Assembly (NCBI GenBank): GCA_000149265.1
Contig: CH003423.1
Location: 517,609-581,608, forward strand
Length of the DNA: 64,000 bases
Origin: Ciona savignyi
Taxonomy: Eukaryota > Chordata > Ascidiacea > Phlebobranchia > Cionidae
Direction of reading: 5' to 3'
This document shows, one piece after another, positions 36,401 to 49,659 of this stretch (its first letter is position 1; the number at the start of each line of letters is the position of its first letter). The notes beneath the pieces are model-generated. The model was not told where the DNA came from and did no database searches. It saw only the letters and a program-made list of their open reading frames with translations. The position numbers and the translations under genes were made by a program.

Positions 36401-38830
36401 CGCATACCAAATCTATAAAGATATCGATTACGTTATTTTGTGTTTATTGGTACCAATGTCGAAATATGGCATTGCGGATGACGCCACTTAAATTTTAATA
36501 GCTGTAGCATACGACACACGTAAGAGCGCTTAAGTTTTACTTGACACCCACACGAAAATTTAAGAGGTAATTTTAATCAATTTGTCTGTAATACAACGCC
36601 AGTAAAGCGTGGTGGTTATACTGCACTGGCGTCAATTGAAGTAGGGGAATTAATGTTTGACCATAAGGTAAGACTTAAGAAGCTATAAAAGCCCATAATT
36701 CAGTCGTACCCTCTTTTAAAGTCGATGTTTGCTTCAGGTTAAGGGCAACCAAAAAAAAAGATACCTGTGTACGGTTGATATCACATTGGTGTATGGATAC
36801 ATTTGTCGTTACTAATGACTCATTAGCATCTTACCAGTCAGTGAAATCAATTTTGAAGGGTCTATCCACTAACAGCGTATAATATAACTCGACGTGATGT
36901 TCCACTCTATAAGATGTTCTACTTGGTTTTACCAAGAGCCGTAAAATACGTGTACAAAGAAGATCTGGTTGTAGGTCGGTTCTAACGTTCGTTAACATAA
37001 AGGATTACTTTAAAGAATTCAGTTCGTGGTTGAAACTTTCCAGCTTGTGGTCTATCAAAGCGAAGATGTACGTAGTCAATGGAACGTTAGGCAAAAAACT
37101 GAAGGTTAAATTACAATGTGTCAATTTGTAAATTGGAGAAAGTTGTTAGAAAACCAAATTACGTAGTTTTACATTTTGTGAACGTCTAATTAGGTGCTTC
37201 GGTAAATATGAGCAAGCAATCTTGATTTCACGCCATATCAGTCCATATTTGGGAGGCTTTAGTTGTTTTGTTTTAACACAAACGGATTAATATTTGATTC
37301 AACAGTTTCATTGTTTTGAATTCGCTCTTACTCCTTCTACACAGTGTATACTGCCTAAAGGCGTATGATGTCACGGTGCACGAAAAAGTGCCCAGTTCCG
37401 AGTCCAGCTGCAGACCCCAAGAGTCAAAGTGAAGTACATTAGAAGGGGAATTGCAGTGCGAGTTTAGAGTGGTGCATTCAGTAGTAGGACTGTTTACAGG
37501 ACGGTCTCGTCGTCTGTCTGTTGCCTAATTAATGGTTTTGAGACCGCCAAAAGGACGTGCAAAAAGTTTAGGCGAGATTCAGTATAGTTTATACATGAAA
37601 CTTTTTAAGTTTACTAAATAAGAGGACTCCATGATGCAAGTTTTACGGGGTTAACGCCAGGAAAGTAATAACACATGTAACAATTCTTAATGAACAGGCA
37701 ATTAAAGGTGAATTGCAAGGTATGTTTGTCTATATCTCATTGCTGCACTTATTATTCTCTATAATATACAAAGAGAGAGTTTGATTACATTTTTCATGAT
37801 TCAAATCGATAAGGATAAAGACAGTAACTGAGTAGGAATGTGCAGTATTTTTGTCCTTTATAAAAAATAGGCGTGAAGCGGTCCTGTACAGCTAGCTCGT
37901 CGATTTAATTACCACGTGTGTGCGTGTACACGTCGGTAATGTGATGTTAGTGTGACATTTACAAGCACACAATAACGAACGCATCGTCTATTTAACTACA
38001 TGTGACGGAGGATTCGGTGATAAAAAATGCGATGTACCTCACATGGGTAATTAGGTACAACGGTAGATTATAGTGTTCAATACAGTAAATCGCACAAACA
38101 GATATGCAACACATGTATTATTGGGCTATGTGTTTAAAACAGTCACCCGTGGATATTAGCCGGTATGGAATTTTTGCCTTATTTGTAAATAAATTATGCA
38201 TGGCTTCAACCAACTTTTTCCTTCGTCCCAAAGTAACCTTGCACGTAGCCTGATAGAAACAGATCACGTTTTGATCTTAAATGTGTAGCTGGTGGACATG
38301 CGATGTAACAGTAATTATAAAATGACAAATATGTCCGTTTTGTCTTCACGAAAGAACCGCAAAATACGACATTTAAGTGCCAATATATGCGTTTTCATGC
38401 TCTAACTATATTTCCCGGTGTTTCATACCAGTATGATGTAACTGGGTTAGAGACGGCAATTATACACGTAGCCGCAGAATATTTGATCTTTCATTTATTT
38501 TTACTTGCAGGGATAGGCGAGTAATTAGCAGTTTGTGTAACTTTGCGTTAAAGATACTTCGTGTGATCGCTGTGGCTACTGAGTGAACACGTTCCTCCGA
38601 TTTAAGCAGCTAGATTTCCCGGAGGCTTGGCAATCCTTTCGAACCCCGTGATTACAACCGTTCGGCATTTCACTGCGGGACTGGTACGGTGGTCATTCGT
38701 TAAAAGACACGCCGGAATTCGTCGCATACTTTTCAAGTGCGACCTTCACAGCCTACATCAAGGAAACTGTCGGTGAAATTTTTGGATAACTCATTTGTGC
38801 GGAAGACAAGTCGAAGCAACAACTATAGAC
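33467..38830. other. 5.4-kb gene-poor interval between GLIS-like and PAN/EGF genes
   Basis: Holds the GLIS-like 3' untranslated region and the promoter and leader of the next gene. Several short ORFs (34.05, 34.88, 35.2, 35.86 and 36.15 kb) show no recognisable domain or splice pattern. No SINE copies were seen. Candidate regulatory DNA; nothing more can be said from sequence alone. Confidence 0.5.
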
Positions 38831-41800
38831 ATGGCAAGGACATACTTCAGGTGAGACGAGTTATGTTTTTTTGGTAAAGGAATAATATCCACATAAACAT
38901 CGGATTAAGACAATTTATTATTGCTTGTAAAGTATACATATATGGTGTATACACAAATGTGAACTATACAAAATACATACTAAATAATTGATATGCCTAT
39001 GAACTACAATGCAGCTATAATGACGTGGGTGATGTTGTTTGCATAGTTAACTATAAATGACATCGATAAAATCGCTTGAGTGGTGTATACTGGTGCGCGC
39101 TGTTTATTTTAGTTTGTATTTAACTCTTAATGGAATTGATATTGAGAGAGCCATGTGGACTAATCTTATCTGCGTGTATCCATAGATTTGAGTATTCTCC
39201 CACACTTTTAAACAGCCTGTGAACTAAGGCCGCTTCGCATTGAATATAAATGAGCCGACGACGCGTGTTAGAAAGTTACATCTGGCATGGAGATTCCGCG
39301 GAACGTGTATAATTAGGTGTGCTTGAATATGACAGCCGTACTTAACCGCGATCTCTTCTAAAATTAATGCCTGCCCGTAGTTTCCTGGCTTGCCATTTCT
39401 CCACGTCAGAAACGGGAAATTCTCACGCCGTAGTGTATGTCTCATAAGACACCTGTTTACAAATGTACCAGCTTTGACCTTTGTTTTAGACTTGCATTAT
39501 GCCCCCGCGTTCGTCAACACTACAAAATTCTGCGATCCACTGTTTTGGACTTTGGATGCTGTTTGTTTTGTAGACGTTTTTCGAAATGTGATAAGTTTGT
39601 AAATAAATGTCACAAATAGTTAAATAACAATTTGATGCCACTTTAAGTCACCCTATCGAATGACCGCCTATGTTCTAATTTACAAAATAAAAACAAACCT
39701 CTGCAATGTCTAAAAAGGAATACTAAAAGGGGGGGAGACTTTCATGTGTATTGTTCGTACGATGATACCAATTTTAAATGTTTCGAAAAACTTTCGAAAA
39801 TTTGACAAAAAAATGTTAATACTAAGAAATTTAATTTTACAACTTTTTTGTAAAACTCTATTTGTGCTGTTTCTATCAATCATTTGTACAGATAAAACGA
39901 GTGTTTTTTTATATTAAAATTGTGGGTTTAATCGGTATAACTCACCATTGTGAGAAATCACTTCAGGTACGATCAGTACTAATGCGCGATGATTCTACAT
40001 ACATCATTTGTTTGACATTTAACTGAGATTTTTGTTCAATTGATCATACCCGAATACTGACCATGTAGGAAATGAGACATAAGATTAAGACTTGTGTAGA
40101 TCTTACCAAAATATACAGTACACTTTGCGCGATAGCAAACCAGTTTAGAGTTATTATTATATTTTTCGCAATATCAATCTCTTATCGGTAATTTTGGTGA
40201 ACAGCCTTGTTGATTAAAGTCACTTTCTCTTGGTCCAGAAAATGCCCCCCTTAAAAAAGGGACGGTAGAGTACAAAACAGTATAGCGTGCTGCAGGTGTG
40301 GCGACCTTCAAAGGAAAATGTTAACCGTACAATGAGTATAATATTGCCCGCGCCCCTGGCTTATTTCCTGCTACAAATCGACTCGTTTATCAAAATAAAT
40401 AAAATTACTGAGGGACAAGTTGACACTTGGCCCGAGACCTAACCATATTTTCCGATCTTTGTGGCGAAAAGTCAATTGCTTGTTCCGGAAAATTTACGAG
40501 CGTTCGGGCTGTGAACTTGTTTACGAGTTTTCAAAGGTTGACGGAATTCCCCGCAGCATTTATGATCATCGGCGATGCACAAATTATTTTATGACCTTGA
40601 TTTTGACCTTACGGTTGTCGGAACTTTAATTGGTGTTTTGTTCAATAACCCTAAATGGACACACTTTACGTTGAAAATACTCCGTTGGTTGCATGGTTTC
40701 AGACTTATCTGATGCATTTCACATTATATTAAAATGAACGACGGCTTAGAAGTTGTCCATTAATTATTTAATGCATCAGGATTGCAACGCCCATAAGTAT
40801 TGACGTCACACATAATATTACAGCTTAACTTTTTGTTATGTAGCGATCCTACTTTGTGAGATCATTTGAATATTTGCATTCAAATCCTTTCCGATGAAAC
40901 AAGTTAGGATGCAAAAGATTCAGACATAAACCACGTGTGCAAGGCACTACAAAAACAACCATGCAAATTTAAAATGTTAGATTTATAATGTTACATTGTG
41001 TGAAACACAATTCGAAATTATGTCAACACTCCAAAGTATCCGTGACGTAATGTGACACTCACATAAAGGGATTTGTAATTGCTCTAACAACATCAAAATC
41101 GTGTCCAGTAGATGAGCGGAGATCGTGTCAACTGTTTAATGTCAACACAACATTCGTACAACCTCTCACCCTAATTTCAGTGCGCACTAAATTGATCTAC
41201 GACTTCAATTTTTCCGTTCAAATCGTTCGTGACCAATTGGTACTATTATTTCTCTGCGCTTATTTTTACCTTTGTCTCAACGAAGTTCTAAGAAATGGCC
41301 GTTTCTTCGCGCTATCGAAAAATAACCCATCCATCGGTCGAAGATATTTATCGCCGTAATTCCGAGGGCTTTTCGACAGAACAATTTAAAAGTTTTTTGA
41401 CATATTTTTCATGATAGCGAAGTATTTGGCATGGTCAGTTACATCTCAACTAAATTGAGGTCCACCTGTTTATACGAACATATTTTTAACACATTATATG
41501 GCAACGTCACGACATACTAAACCTGATACAAGAGATAGCATTTTGCACATTTTATAAATGAATTATGTTTAGTATATATATTGAAATCTGAAAAATACTT
41601 AAAGTGATGACCCAAGATATGAACGAAATATCCTGTGAATATTAACACCAAATATAATAGTAAGGTAATTTCGATTAGAATTGTGATATTTATTATATGC
41701 TGGGGCAGTAACTTTGAGTTGCCTTCTAAGATTAATAAATAACACTGTAACAATTTTTTTCAGTTATTCGAGTGTATTTTCCGTGCTTTGCTTATTGGTT

Positions 41801-44800
41801 ATAGCGCCGCAAGCGGTGGTGAATGGTGAGATAGTATCTCTTCAACTCCTCACAGCACGGGAGGGCAGCGGGACGACTGCAAATCCAATAGAAGGTAAAT
41901 ATCTATTAACAGAACATTGTACTTATATCGCTGATGGTACAATTTTGGAGATACTGTATATTCATTCCAGTGTTGTGGCCGAATGGTTAACGCGACCGAT
42001 ATATATAACAAATCATCTACAACAACGGTTTTAGGGGCGTGTCCCGAGCGCATTTAAAACTTAGCCCGGCGACCAGGAACATGCAATTGGTACTGTGTAC
42101 CGTTGCTTTATTAAAATCCAAAAAACTGCATTAAACGTACAAAAATTGACTTTATGCAAAAGTTTTCGTTAACCAATTGCTATAAATATCCATAATGGTG
42201 ATATAATTGACATAGAATACCATCTGACCTTTATAGTTGACATCCAATGATCAAAGTTGTCGTGATCTTGCAACTGACAAGTGCATTTACTTTTTACACA
42301 TATTAACCTCCATTTGGAAAAGACTGACTCCATATTAACCTACAGGGCAGTGTCCAAAAGTACAACAAACAATTTAAATTTGGCGGTAATTTAACGTACG
42401 AGTGTTACCGTATCGTATAAAAAGTGAAAAAACAGTCAAATTTAGCGCAGATATGTCAAGCTAAAGTACTGCACTAACATTATGATCTTTATCAGTTATA
42501 TGAACTGATGTTGAAACAATGGGCCGATTATTACAGTACAAAAGAGAAATTCCAACGGCAATCCTCACTCCGTCACGCGTACTGATTTTGAGCTCCAAAG
42601 ATTTTATACGTGTAACAACTGATAATAATATCCATTCGTGTTTTTGCCTTGTGAATTCCAACGCGGATATGCAATATTAAAAATGTTGATTCCGGAGAAT
42701 ATTCTTACGCGAAGGAATGAAAATAACCAGTATATTTAACGTTTTAGGTGTACGGAAAACTGTTTACTATAGCCCAAACTTAGGTGAACTGAATAAATGA
42801 CAATTCAAACACGGAAATGCTTTTAAATCTAGAACTGTTTTGTTTAGGTTTGTTTATTCGAATATTGGAATGTACTTCATTAGCGCATTCTTGTGGCCCT
42901 AAGCCTTTGGGTCTTAGTTGAGATGCTTAATTACTACAACGATGCACTAAGTCCCATGCGATCTAATATAGATAACATAATATGCTGTGCTTTATTTATG
43001 TCAAGTTGGGAACCTAGTGCAAAAGTTTTACTGATAAAACGGGAATTGTCCTGAAGCTCTATTAAAACGGAATAGTAATTTACGATATATTTAATTTGAT
43101 ATGTAGTATAATTAATAAACACGCAATAATGTATGCTTTTAATGGAAATAGGGGGGACACCGCCCATTTTTAACATTAATAGTAATGTTCATAACCGCGA
43201 AAATGTATTGTGATACTCATATGAATTTAGAAGTCCCTGCTACAGCTTTTGTGGAATTCATACTTAGACATAGTCCATAAAGGCTACAAACTAACATATA
43301 CCGCGAGCAAAGACACGGCTGTAAACACCTCGCCCGCACGCCGCAGTGCTTATATATATCATCATAAAATAACCTGGTCTAGAGTTACACAATAATTGCA
43401 CGCAATTAGCCTTCGTCCGTATTTAAGCCGGACATATTTATTTCTTTATTATTTTCGGACATCATTGCATTAATCTTGCTTTATTGCTAATTTTAATGCA
43501 AGCGACATATTTAATTAATGTTTTACTTTGTTTTATACCATTATTTCGTGTAACTATCACATGGTATAAAGTTAATTATCCGGTATGCGTTTTAACTAAC
43601 TTGTAATGCATATAAATTATATGACGAGAGCAGAGTTATTTGTCAAACATTTTTACCACGTATAATTTTTTATATGAGCCAAAATTTAAAGAGCCGTGGC
43701 GTATTAAAAGTGACGTATGTAGAGTTGGCAGCCATCACAACAAACTTACGACTATGGTCGGTGTCAGGTCGGTTCAGCGGTTGCTCAGATGTCGACTTTA
43801 AAGCGAACCCTAAAGCGTTGCTGCACATTGCAGGGAAATTTAGATTTGGGGAAATGATATCATTTTAAAAAAAAAAGGATTTTTGTTAAAACTTTTGTAC
43901 CGCGGGACCAGGTGTTGGGATTATATCACCAAGCTCTTGGTGTCATTTCAAAATCTTTCAATAAAAATCTTTAACTGTGGTTTAGGCGGAGAATGGGGGA
44001 TTTAGGTTTGTTTAATGTAATATAAACGACGTGACATAGAGCAGAGAAGTCGTCAAAACGTTTACTGTCAAATAGTGTCGGCTTTTCTTTAAAGCTTCCT
44101 TTCAAGGCGCAATTTTACAAATCCCTAACCGTCAAATCCGAAAAATCCAAATCCAAAAATCGTGAAATTTAAATCCTTTACTTTTCGTTCATTATCCTCT
44201 GTTATTCCACGCTGCAGACTTAACTTCTCTGATTTGTTTTTAACCGATCAATTCCGTGTGCCCATTGGCCATTTTAACCTTGTGTAAGGTATTCAGCTTA
44301 TCTTTTGTATTGATATCTCCGGATATATTTATTAAGAAAGAGCCTTGTTATTTCGATCTGGCTTAACATTGACGTAACTTAATCCAAACCTTTGACATCC
44401 AAATAACAGGCAAGATATCTGTGCCTTAATTAACGATATTCGTTTAATCCTTTTGGGTGGATACACACCAGTAATTTAAAACCATGTTTCTCCATAATAA
44501 GGTATAGTAGGTAGGACATATAAGGAACACAAAAGACAATCGAAAATTCGTAGAGTGGAATGACGAAAACTGCATTTCCTTTTTCGTGTTTTCGTGTAAA
44601 CACAACAAAACTATATTTGCCCATTGACTTCGGATACTTAGTAACTATACGGTTTCCAAATTGAAAAATTATAGATAAAAACTGTGAAATGCAGATGAAA
44701 TTTGCCTAAATGCACGAATTGTGTTTCAGAGTGCCTCACAACATTTGAGGGCTATCAAAAATATTACCTGAAGGGCGCGAAAGAAGACAGCTTTTTTACC

Positions 44801-47744
44801 TTCAACTCGACTTCATTTGACGAGTGCATGATGAAATGCTGCACTGAAGATAGGTATGTACACAAGCTGCATAATTCATGACTTAATGATGACGTTTTAT
44901 ACAATTTTTGTGTGCGAGCTAATTTAAATACAAATTCGGAGAAAACGAAATAACCGTATAGACATGTAGTAAACAATGCAGTGTATTGCAACTATAAAGA
45001 AGAATGACCCAATTTGACTTAAGGTGCTAAAACCTTAGTACTATAGACTATAAGCATTTTAATGACCAATAAACTAACTAATTGTTTTTTTACGTTCTTC
45101 CATAATTAAGTCTTTAATTTTAAATTTTAGTGTTTTACAAATCAGTTAATAAATCCTTCATTCATTTTGTAAAACGATCTTTTCAGGTTCGATTGTCAGT
45201 CTTTTAGCTACTTCACACCGTTGAAAATGTGCTATGTCATGAACATTACTCAGAGCGATGTGCGTGCGACGCTGAGATTTGACCATCACTGGAAGCATTA
45301 CCAAAAACGAAGTGGTGGGTTCATATAACGCTTATGTGTGGTGCTAGATAGACCTTGTAGTCTTGTGTAAATCGTATGTAGTAAGCTGCCGCACTATGTG
45401 GCAACTTGTCCGATACTTTGTATTGTGGGTGAACAGATGTGACGACGTTTACTCCGGAGACATCTTCTGACGTTGACGAAGAAACATCCCCCCTCCCTTC
45501 GTCCACAACTCCTTTGACGACCATGGAAGATCAGACGACTCCTGCTCCGGAAGCGACGACCGCCGCAATCGTTACTGAATCGACGAAGACGGTTTCGGCC
45601 AGTACCTCGCCTAGAATCCGCCCCACGACACGGCGGAGTGAAACAGTGACGAGCGTACGCGCGTCTCAAACAGTTTCACTGTTGCCAGGTACCGATGAGA
45701 CAACAGTCACATACGGAGCAACGGAAACGACCAGGGTTCTCATAAGCAGTTCACACCGTGGACCACAAACAATGAGGAATTCCTACTTTCCCTCAACGGA
45801 TACTATAAGAAGTAAATATATTTTCACATATTTTTTTCTCTCGACGGATACTATAAGAAGTAAATACATTTTCACTTATCTACAGCCACTCAGTTCTTAA
45901 TATTTCTTAACTGTCAAGAAAAAAAAAACTTTTAAATTATTATAACCACTACAAAACTGCTGAACAATTCGTATAACGGTTATATCAATCACAGCGATAT
46001 GTCCTCGTACGTGTAAAAATGGCGGAGAGTGCAAATTGTTCGAGGTGCCAGAGAACGAGCAAGATAATGGCAATCCGGAACCGGTTATAGCAAGGTGTCA
46101 CTGCAAAACAGGATACACGGGCTTGTTCTGTGAACAGGCTGCTCAAACCGGTGAGTAAAAATGAGGAATCATATTTCTCAAAACTGTAACGTTGTATAGG
46201 AATTACTGGTAGTTCGTTTATTTTTTGCACGCCGGGTAATCGGCCGAAAGGTGGTAAGATATAAACCAGCTGCTCACTAGTCGGTTGGGACCTTTAGCAA
46301 TGCACCAAGCACACTTAATCTAAACCCAGTGGTTAATGGGTTAAATAAAAACCGCAGCCGCCTCTTCGTTATAATTAATAAATTGCAAAAGCTCCAATAC
46401 ACTGACTGTGACCCGAAATTTCTAGCGTTACAACCCTCTCTTGGGTTTCCATTCCCCATTAATAAGAATTAGTACCGTACTCTCTGGCCACATTATCTAA
46501 CGCAATGAAAATGTTAAAATTCTTCTTGTTAAAACGTTTTCTCTTTTCCATAAGTTAGCGTACACTAGAATCATTTATTTTCACGATAAAGAAGGCTGGA
46601 AATTAGGCACGATCGTGTGGCCAAATGATTAACGAGACCGATACATATACCGACACTTATACAAAAATAAAACGGTTCTGGTGAGAAGCCATCATGGGTT
46701 CGAAACTTGGCTCGGTAAAAAAGTGTTGGAAATTATCATAACAACTTTTGTTTTCTCTTTAGCGGGAGTCCCTGTGTATGTGATCGTGGTCGCTATTCTT
46801 GGATCCATAATACTCATTCTATTTGCTGCTGTTATGATTACCTATCTTCTGTACCGAAAACGGACTGGAAAGTACAGAGTACGGGAGCAGAGACAAAGAT
46901 GGGATAAAAAAGTAAGGCACAGTTGAGTCCAACAGTTTTTATTTTCATTATCATTTTAACTATGTCCGTTTAATTAAAATTAGTTAGGAACTATGACAAA
47001 ACTAGTTTGTATTTTTGCACTGTATTATAACCTATAGCTATAGATTTTTTTTACTTTTACGCTTGTTAGAGCCTATTTGTCACTTTGATCCGGCATAGGT
47101 TATTACCAGATTATAATTTAAACCATGCAGTGTAACAGGATATGTGTATTTTCACTATACTTAATAATTTTATATTTTTGCACTGTATTATCAACTATAG
47201 CTATGTTGACTTTTTGCACTACTAAGTTTAGTAGTATTGTTTGTCACTTTGATCTGGCAAATAGGCTATTACCAGATTAGAATTTAAACCATATAGTTTG
47301 ACAGCTGATAACTTAGTGTAATCATATATGATATGACACCGAAACTTCAATTTTATCCTTATTCCTAATTTTATCCAATTACGTAACTTGACTTAGCCAA
47401 ATACTTTGGCATTTTTTTTAGTCAGTCATGAAACCAACGGCCGGTCTTGATTGCTTTATTTACCACGGAAATTACCCAATTATAGCTTAACTCCGGTCCT
47501 CATACGTACAACCTTTACAATCACTTAGCTTGACATCTTGTTGGTTGAAAATTGCTTTATTTAGCTGTTTAATTGCGCTCATTATGTTTTACGTAAGTTG
47601 TAATGCCGTGATTTTGCCCAGGCCGCAACCAGGAGAGCACAGAGCTTTAATTCTTTAGCGAGAAGGTCGCCAGGCGGCAGTGAACTCAGCGTACCCGGTT
47701 CGGTCAACTCCACAGCGACACGATCCACCACCACGTCAGCGTGA
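38831..47744 (+). CDS. Type I membrane protein with PAN/apple and EGF domains
   Basis: Eight exons splice in frame to 401 residues: 38831-38850, 41764-41894, 44730-44853, 45187-45314, 45437-45811, 45995-46150, 46763-46911 and 47622-47744. Order of parts: signal peptide (residues 1 to about 28, core VFSVLCLLVIA); a six-cysteine PAN/apple-like domain (about 51-120; ECL, DECMMKCC, FDCQSFSYF, MCYVM); a stalk rich in Thr/Ser/Pro (about 135-258), likely O-glycosylated; one six-cysteine EGF module (262-305; CPRTCKNGGEC ... CHCKTGYTGLFC); a membrane helix (about 315-338) followed by the basic stop YRKRTGKYR; and a 60-residue Ser/Thr-rich cytoplasmic tail. PAN and EGF modules bind proteins or glycans, so a cell-surface adhesion or receptor role is inferred; I recognise no named orthologue. 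The first coding exon has only 20 bases and introns 1 and 2 are 2.9 and 2.8 kb. Confidence 0.85.
38851..44729 (+). other. Long introns 1 and 2 of the PAN/EGF gene
   Basis: 38851-41763 and 41895-44729, separated only by the signal-peptide exon. Apart from one family B SINE just inside intron 2 (41972-42067), no repeat or coding pattern was recognised. First-intron position makes regulatory content plausible. Confidence 0.5.
41972..42067 (+). repeat. SINE-like family B copy
   Basis: Begins 'tgttgtggccgaatggttaa' followed by 'cgcgaccgatatatata' and ends with degenerate 'ttaaaacttagcccgg'. The B-box is decayed. Confidence 0.8.
45792..45887 (+). repeat. 48-base tandem duplication spanning a 5' splice site
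   Basis: Two successive 48-base units share 'acggatactataagaagtaa' and 'atattttcac'/'acattttcac', offset by exactly 48 bases. Each contains the end of exon 5 and a GTAAAT donor (after 45811 and after 45859). Using the second donor adds 16 in-frame codons with no stop. Confidence 0.85.
46212..46466 (+). repeat. Diverged family A SINE in intron 6
   Basis: 'gctcactagtcggttgggac', 'aacccagtggttaatgggtt', 'caaaagctccaatacactg' and 'cttgggtttccattcccc' keep the family order with many changes. Confidence 0.6.
46612..46728 (+). repeat. SINE-like family B copy
   Basis: 'cgtgtggccaaatgattaac', then 'accgatacatataccgacac' and 'catgggttcgaaacttggct'. Ends about 35 bases before exon 7 in intron 6 of the PAN/EGF gene. 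Confidence 0.85.
47005..47312. repeat. Imperfect tandem duplication (about 160-base unit)
   Basis: Two copies of the order 'tatttttgcactgtattat', 'tttgtcactttgatc', 'attaccagatta', 'atttaaaccat' start near 47008 and 47170. In intron 7 of the PAN/EGF gene. Confidence 0.75.
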
Positions 47745-49659
47745 TGATCCGGTTTAGACCGCTTTAAACTGGAACAAGCCTTCCGCCAGAGGAATGTTCT
47801 ACAAACTCAAACATAAAGCCAATTTTTGCCACGATTTTTATCTTTACTGGCTTGTAAATAGATTCCGCGCGCACAATGTATTCAGGCCATGTCGTGTACT
47901 ACGTTTTCGCATTTTTGTAAAATATTTTGTTTTCGATCGATCCGAATTTTGAGAAATGTTGCGGTTGCAATATCATTCGATTTTTTCTATAATGTTTCGC
48001 TATCGCATTTTTACGTCATCACTGTGAGCCTGCCTACGAAATGAAGTTCGCAACATCAAGCAGTTACGCTTGAAAATCTCAACTGCGACATTTGAAATTT
48101 ATGAAATGTATCATAAATTTCAACACTAAATTGGGTATATGAAAAACAATAATTTTTGACATACATTTACTCCAAAATATTAGTACTGTGCCTTCTTCCT
48201 CTATATTACTTAAATGGAAATCACAATTTGTTAAGCTTAAGTACAGTATATACGGATTGCATATTCAGATATCCGAATTTATCTTCCTTTTACGGTGATC
48301 CATAAATCACCATGCATTGCTTTCCGATCTCACGCTTTAATTGCATCTTGTGTTGTAAATTAACTTTCTTATAATAAAGTCGTGTGAAAATGGTCCTTTT
48401 TATATTTCAGGTTCGATTTAAACCCGTACTGTCTGTAGTCCTCCTACAATGGCACAATTGATTAAAAACAATTGCATTTGTACGGTCGTGTGGCCGAATG
48501 GTAAACGCGATCGGTACAGTTACCGACTCTTACACTAAAAAACTGTACTGGTGACGAGCCCATCGTGGGTTCGGAAATTAGTGCGGTAAAAAAAACAAAA
48601 AATAAAAGCTTGCTTGTTTAAAGCAGTTCTGATTAGAACAGCATACATGGGTTTTACAGCTTATTTTGTGGCATTTTTGTTTATGGATAACCATGGCATG
48701 CTTTAACGACAGAAATTTAGCCGTTTCGTTTTCTAAATTTTTGATTTCTGCCCTTTCAAATATTTTAGGGAGCGTCAATGAAATATACTAAAACGAGCAA
48801 CCAAGACAGTATTGTCTACATGGCTGTAAATATTATTAATCAATTGGGGTGATGTAGCGTAGGCGTACGTTAGGTTTATTGTAAACGGGTTTCTTGTGAC
48901 CATAAAATCTGGTTGTGCTGGCTAATATTTCATATATTGAAATACCGATAGAAACATCTTGTTATTTATATAGAAACATATCTTTTCCAGTTTAGAGAGC
49001 GTTAAAACATTTTCTAATTTTACTGCAAAGGTTTATTTGCCTAGTTCATGTCTTGCCATATTTTGAAGAAATTGTCCTCCTAAAATAACCTAACTATAAT
49101 TTTCGAAATATTTAGATTAGTTTCAATATATTAGATTTGTACAAGATATTCAAGGTTTTTCCCAGTGAATCGGAAAACGCGAGAAAGTTATCACAAGGGA
49201 AATCGTCAGATTAGATCTTGTCCACCTTCGGTATCGCCCTTAGTATAGTAGTGTGCGGTTAGGACGGAAAGATAGTTTTTTATTGTTAAGTAAACGCTCC
49301 ATCAAATATCTCATATTTTCAAAATTGTCAATCTTGTTTCATTAATGTCGAGAAAAGTATCATATTTGCCATAAAAGGTTTACATAGCATTTAAAAGTTT
49401 TAAATTAACACCGGTGTTAAATGTAATTGGTCGTCTTCAATTAAAGGGATGCTTGATAATAATTAAACAAAGCTGAGACAATTGCCAGGATTTACAACGC
49501 CAATGTCAACACAATTTTATGCTAAAACAAAAATCGTTGAATTAAAAAACACTAGGCAAATACTATAAAAAATGAAGGCAAAAACTCTTCACAGTGATAT
49601 TATAGGCTTACTATAGTGCGAGAAATACGTAAAACAAGTAAGTAAGAACGGCGCTTATA
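47745..49659. other. Intergenic: convergent 3' ends of PAN/EGF and Kelch-like genes
   Basis: 1.9 kb of AT-rich DNA with one family B SINE (48481-48592). No gene pattern; the minus ORF at 48578-48778 overlaps the SINE end. Confidence 0.5.
48481..48592 (+). repeat. SINE-like family B copy
   Basis: 'cggtcgtgtggccgaatggt' followed by 'aaacgcgatcggtacagtta' and 'tggtgacgagcccatcgtgg', then 'gttcggaaattagtgcggta'. A typical full unit of about 112 bases. Confidence 0.85.

Noticed and set aside
46612-48592. Functional tRNA genes at the 'tggccgaatggttaacgcg' sites
   Set aside because: Only A-box and B-box-like words are kept; the spacing and paired stems do not give a tRNA fold, and the copies form a dispersed repeat family.
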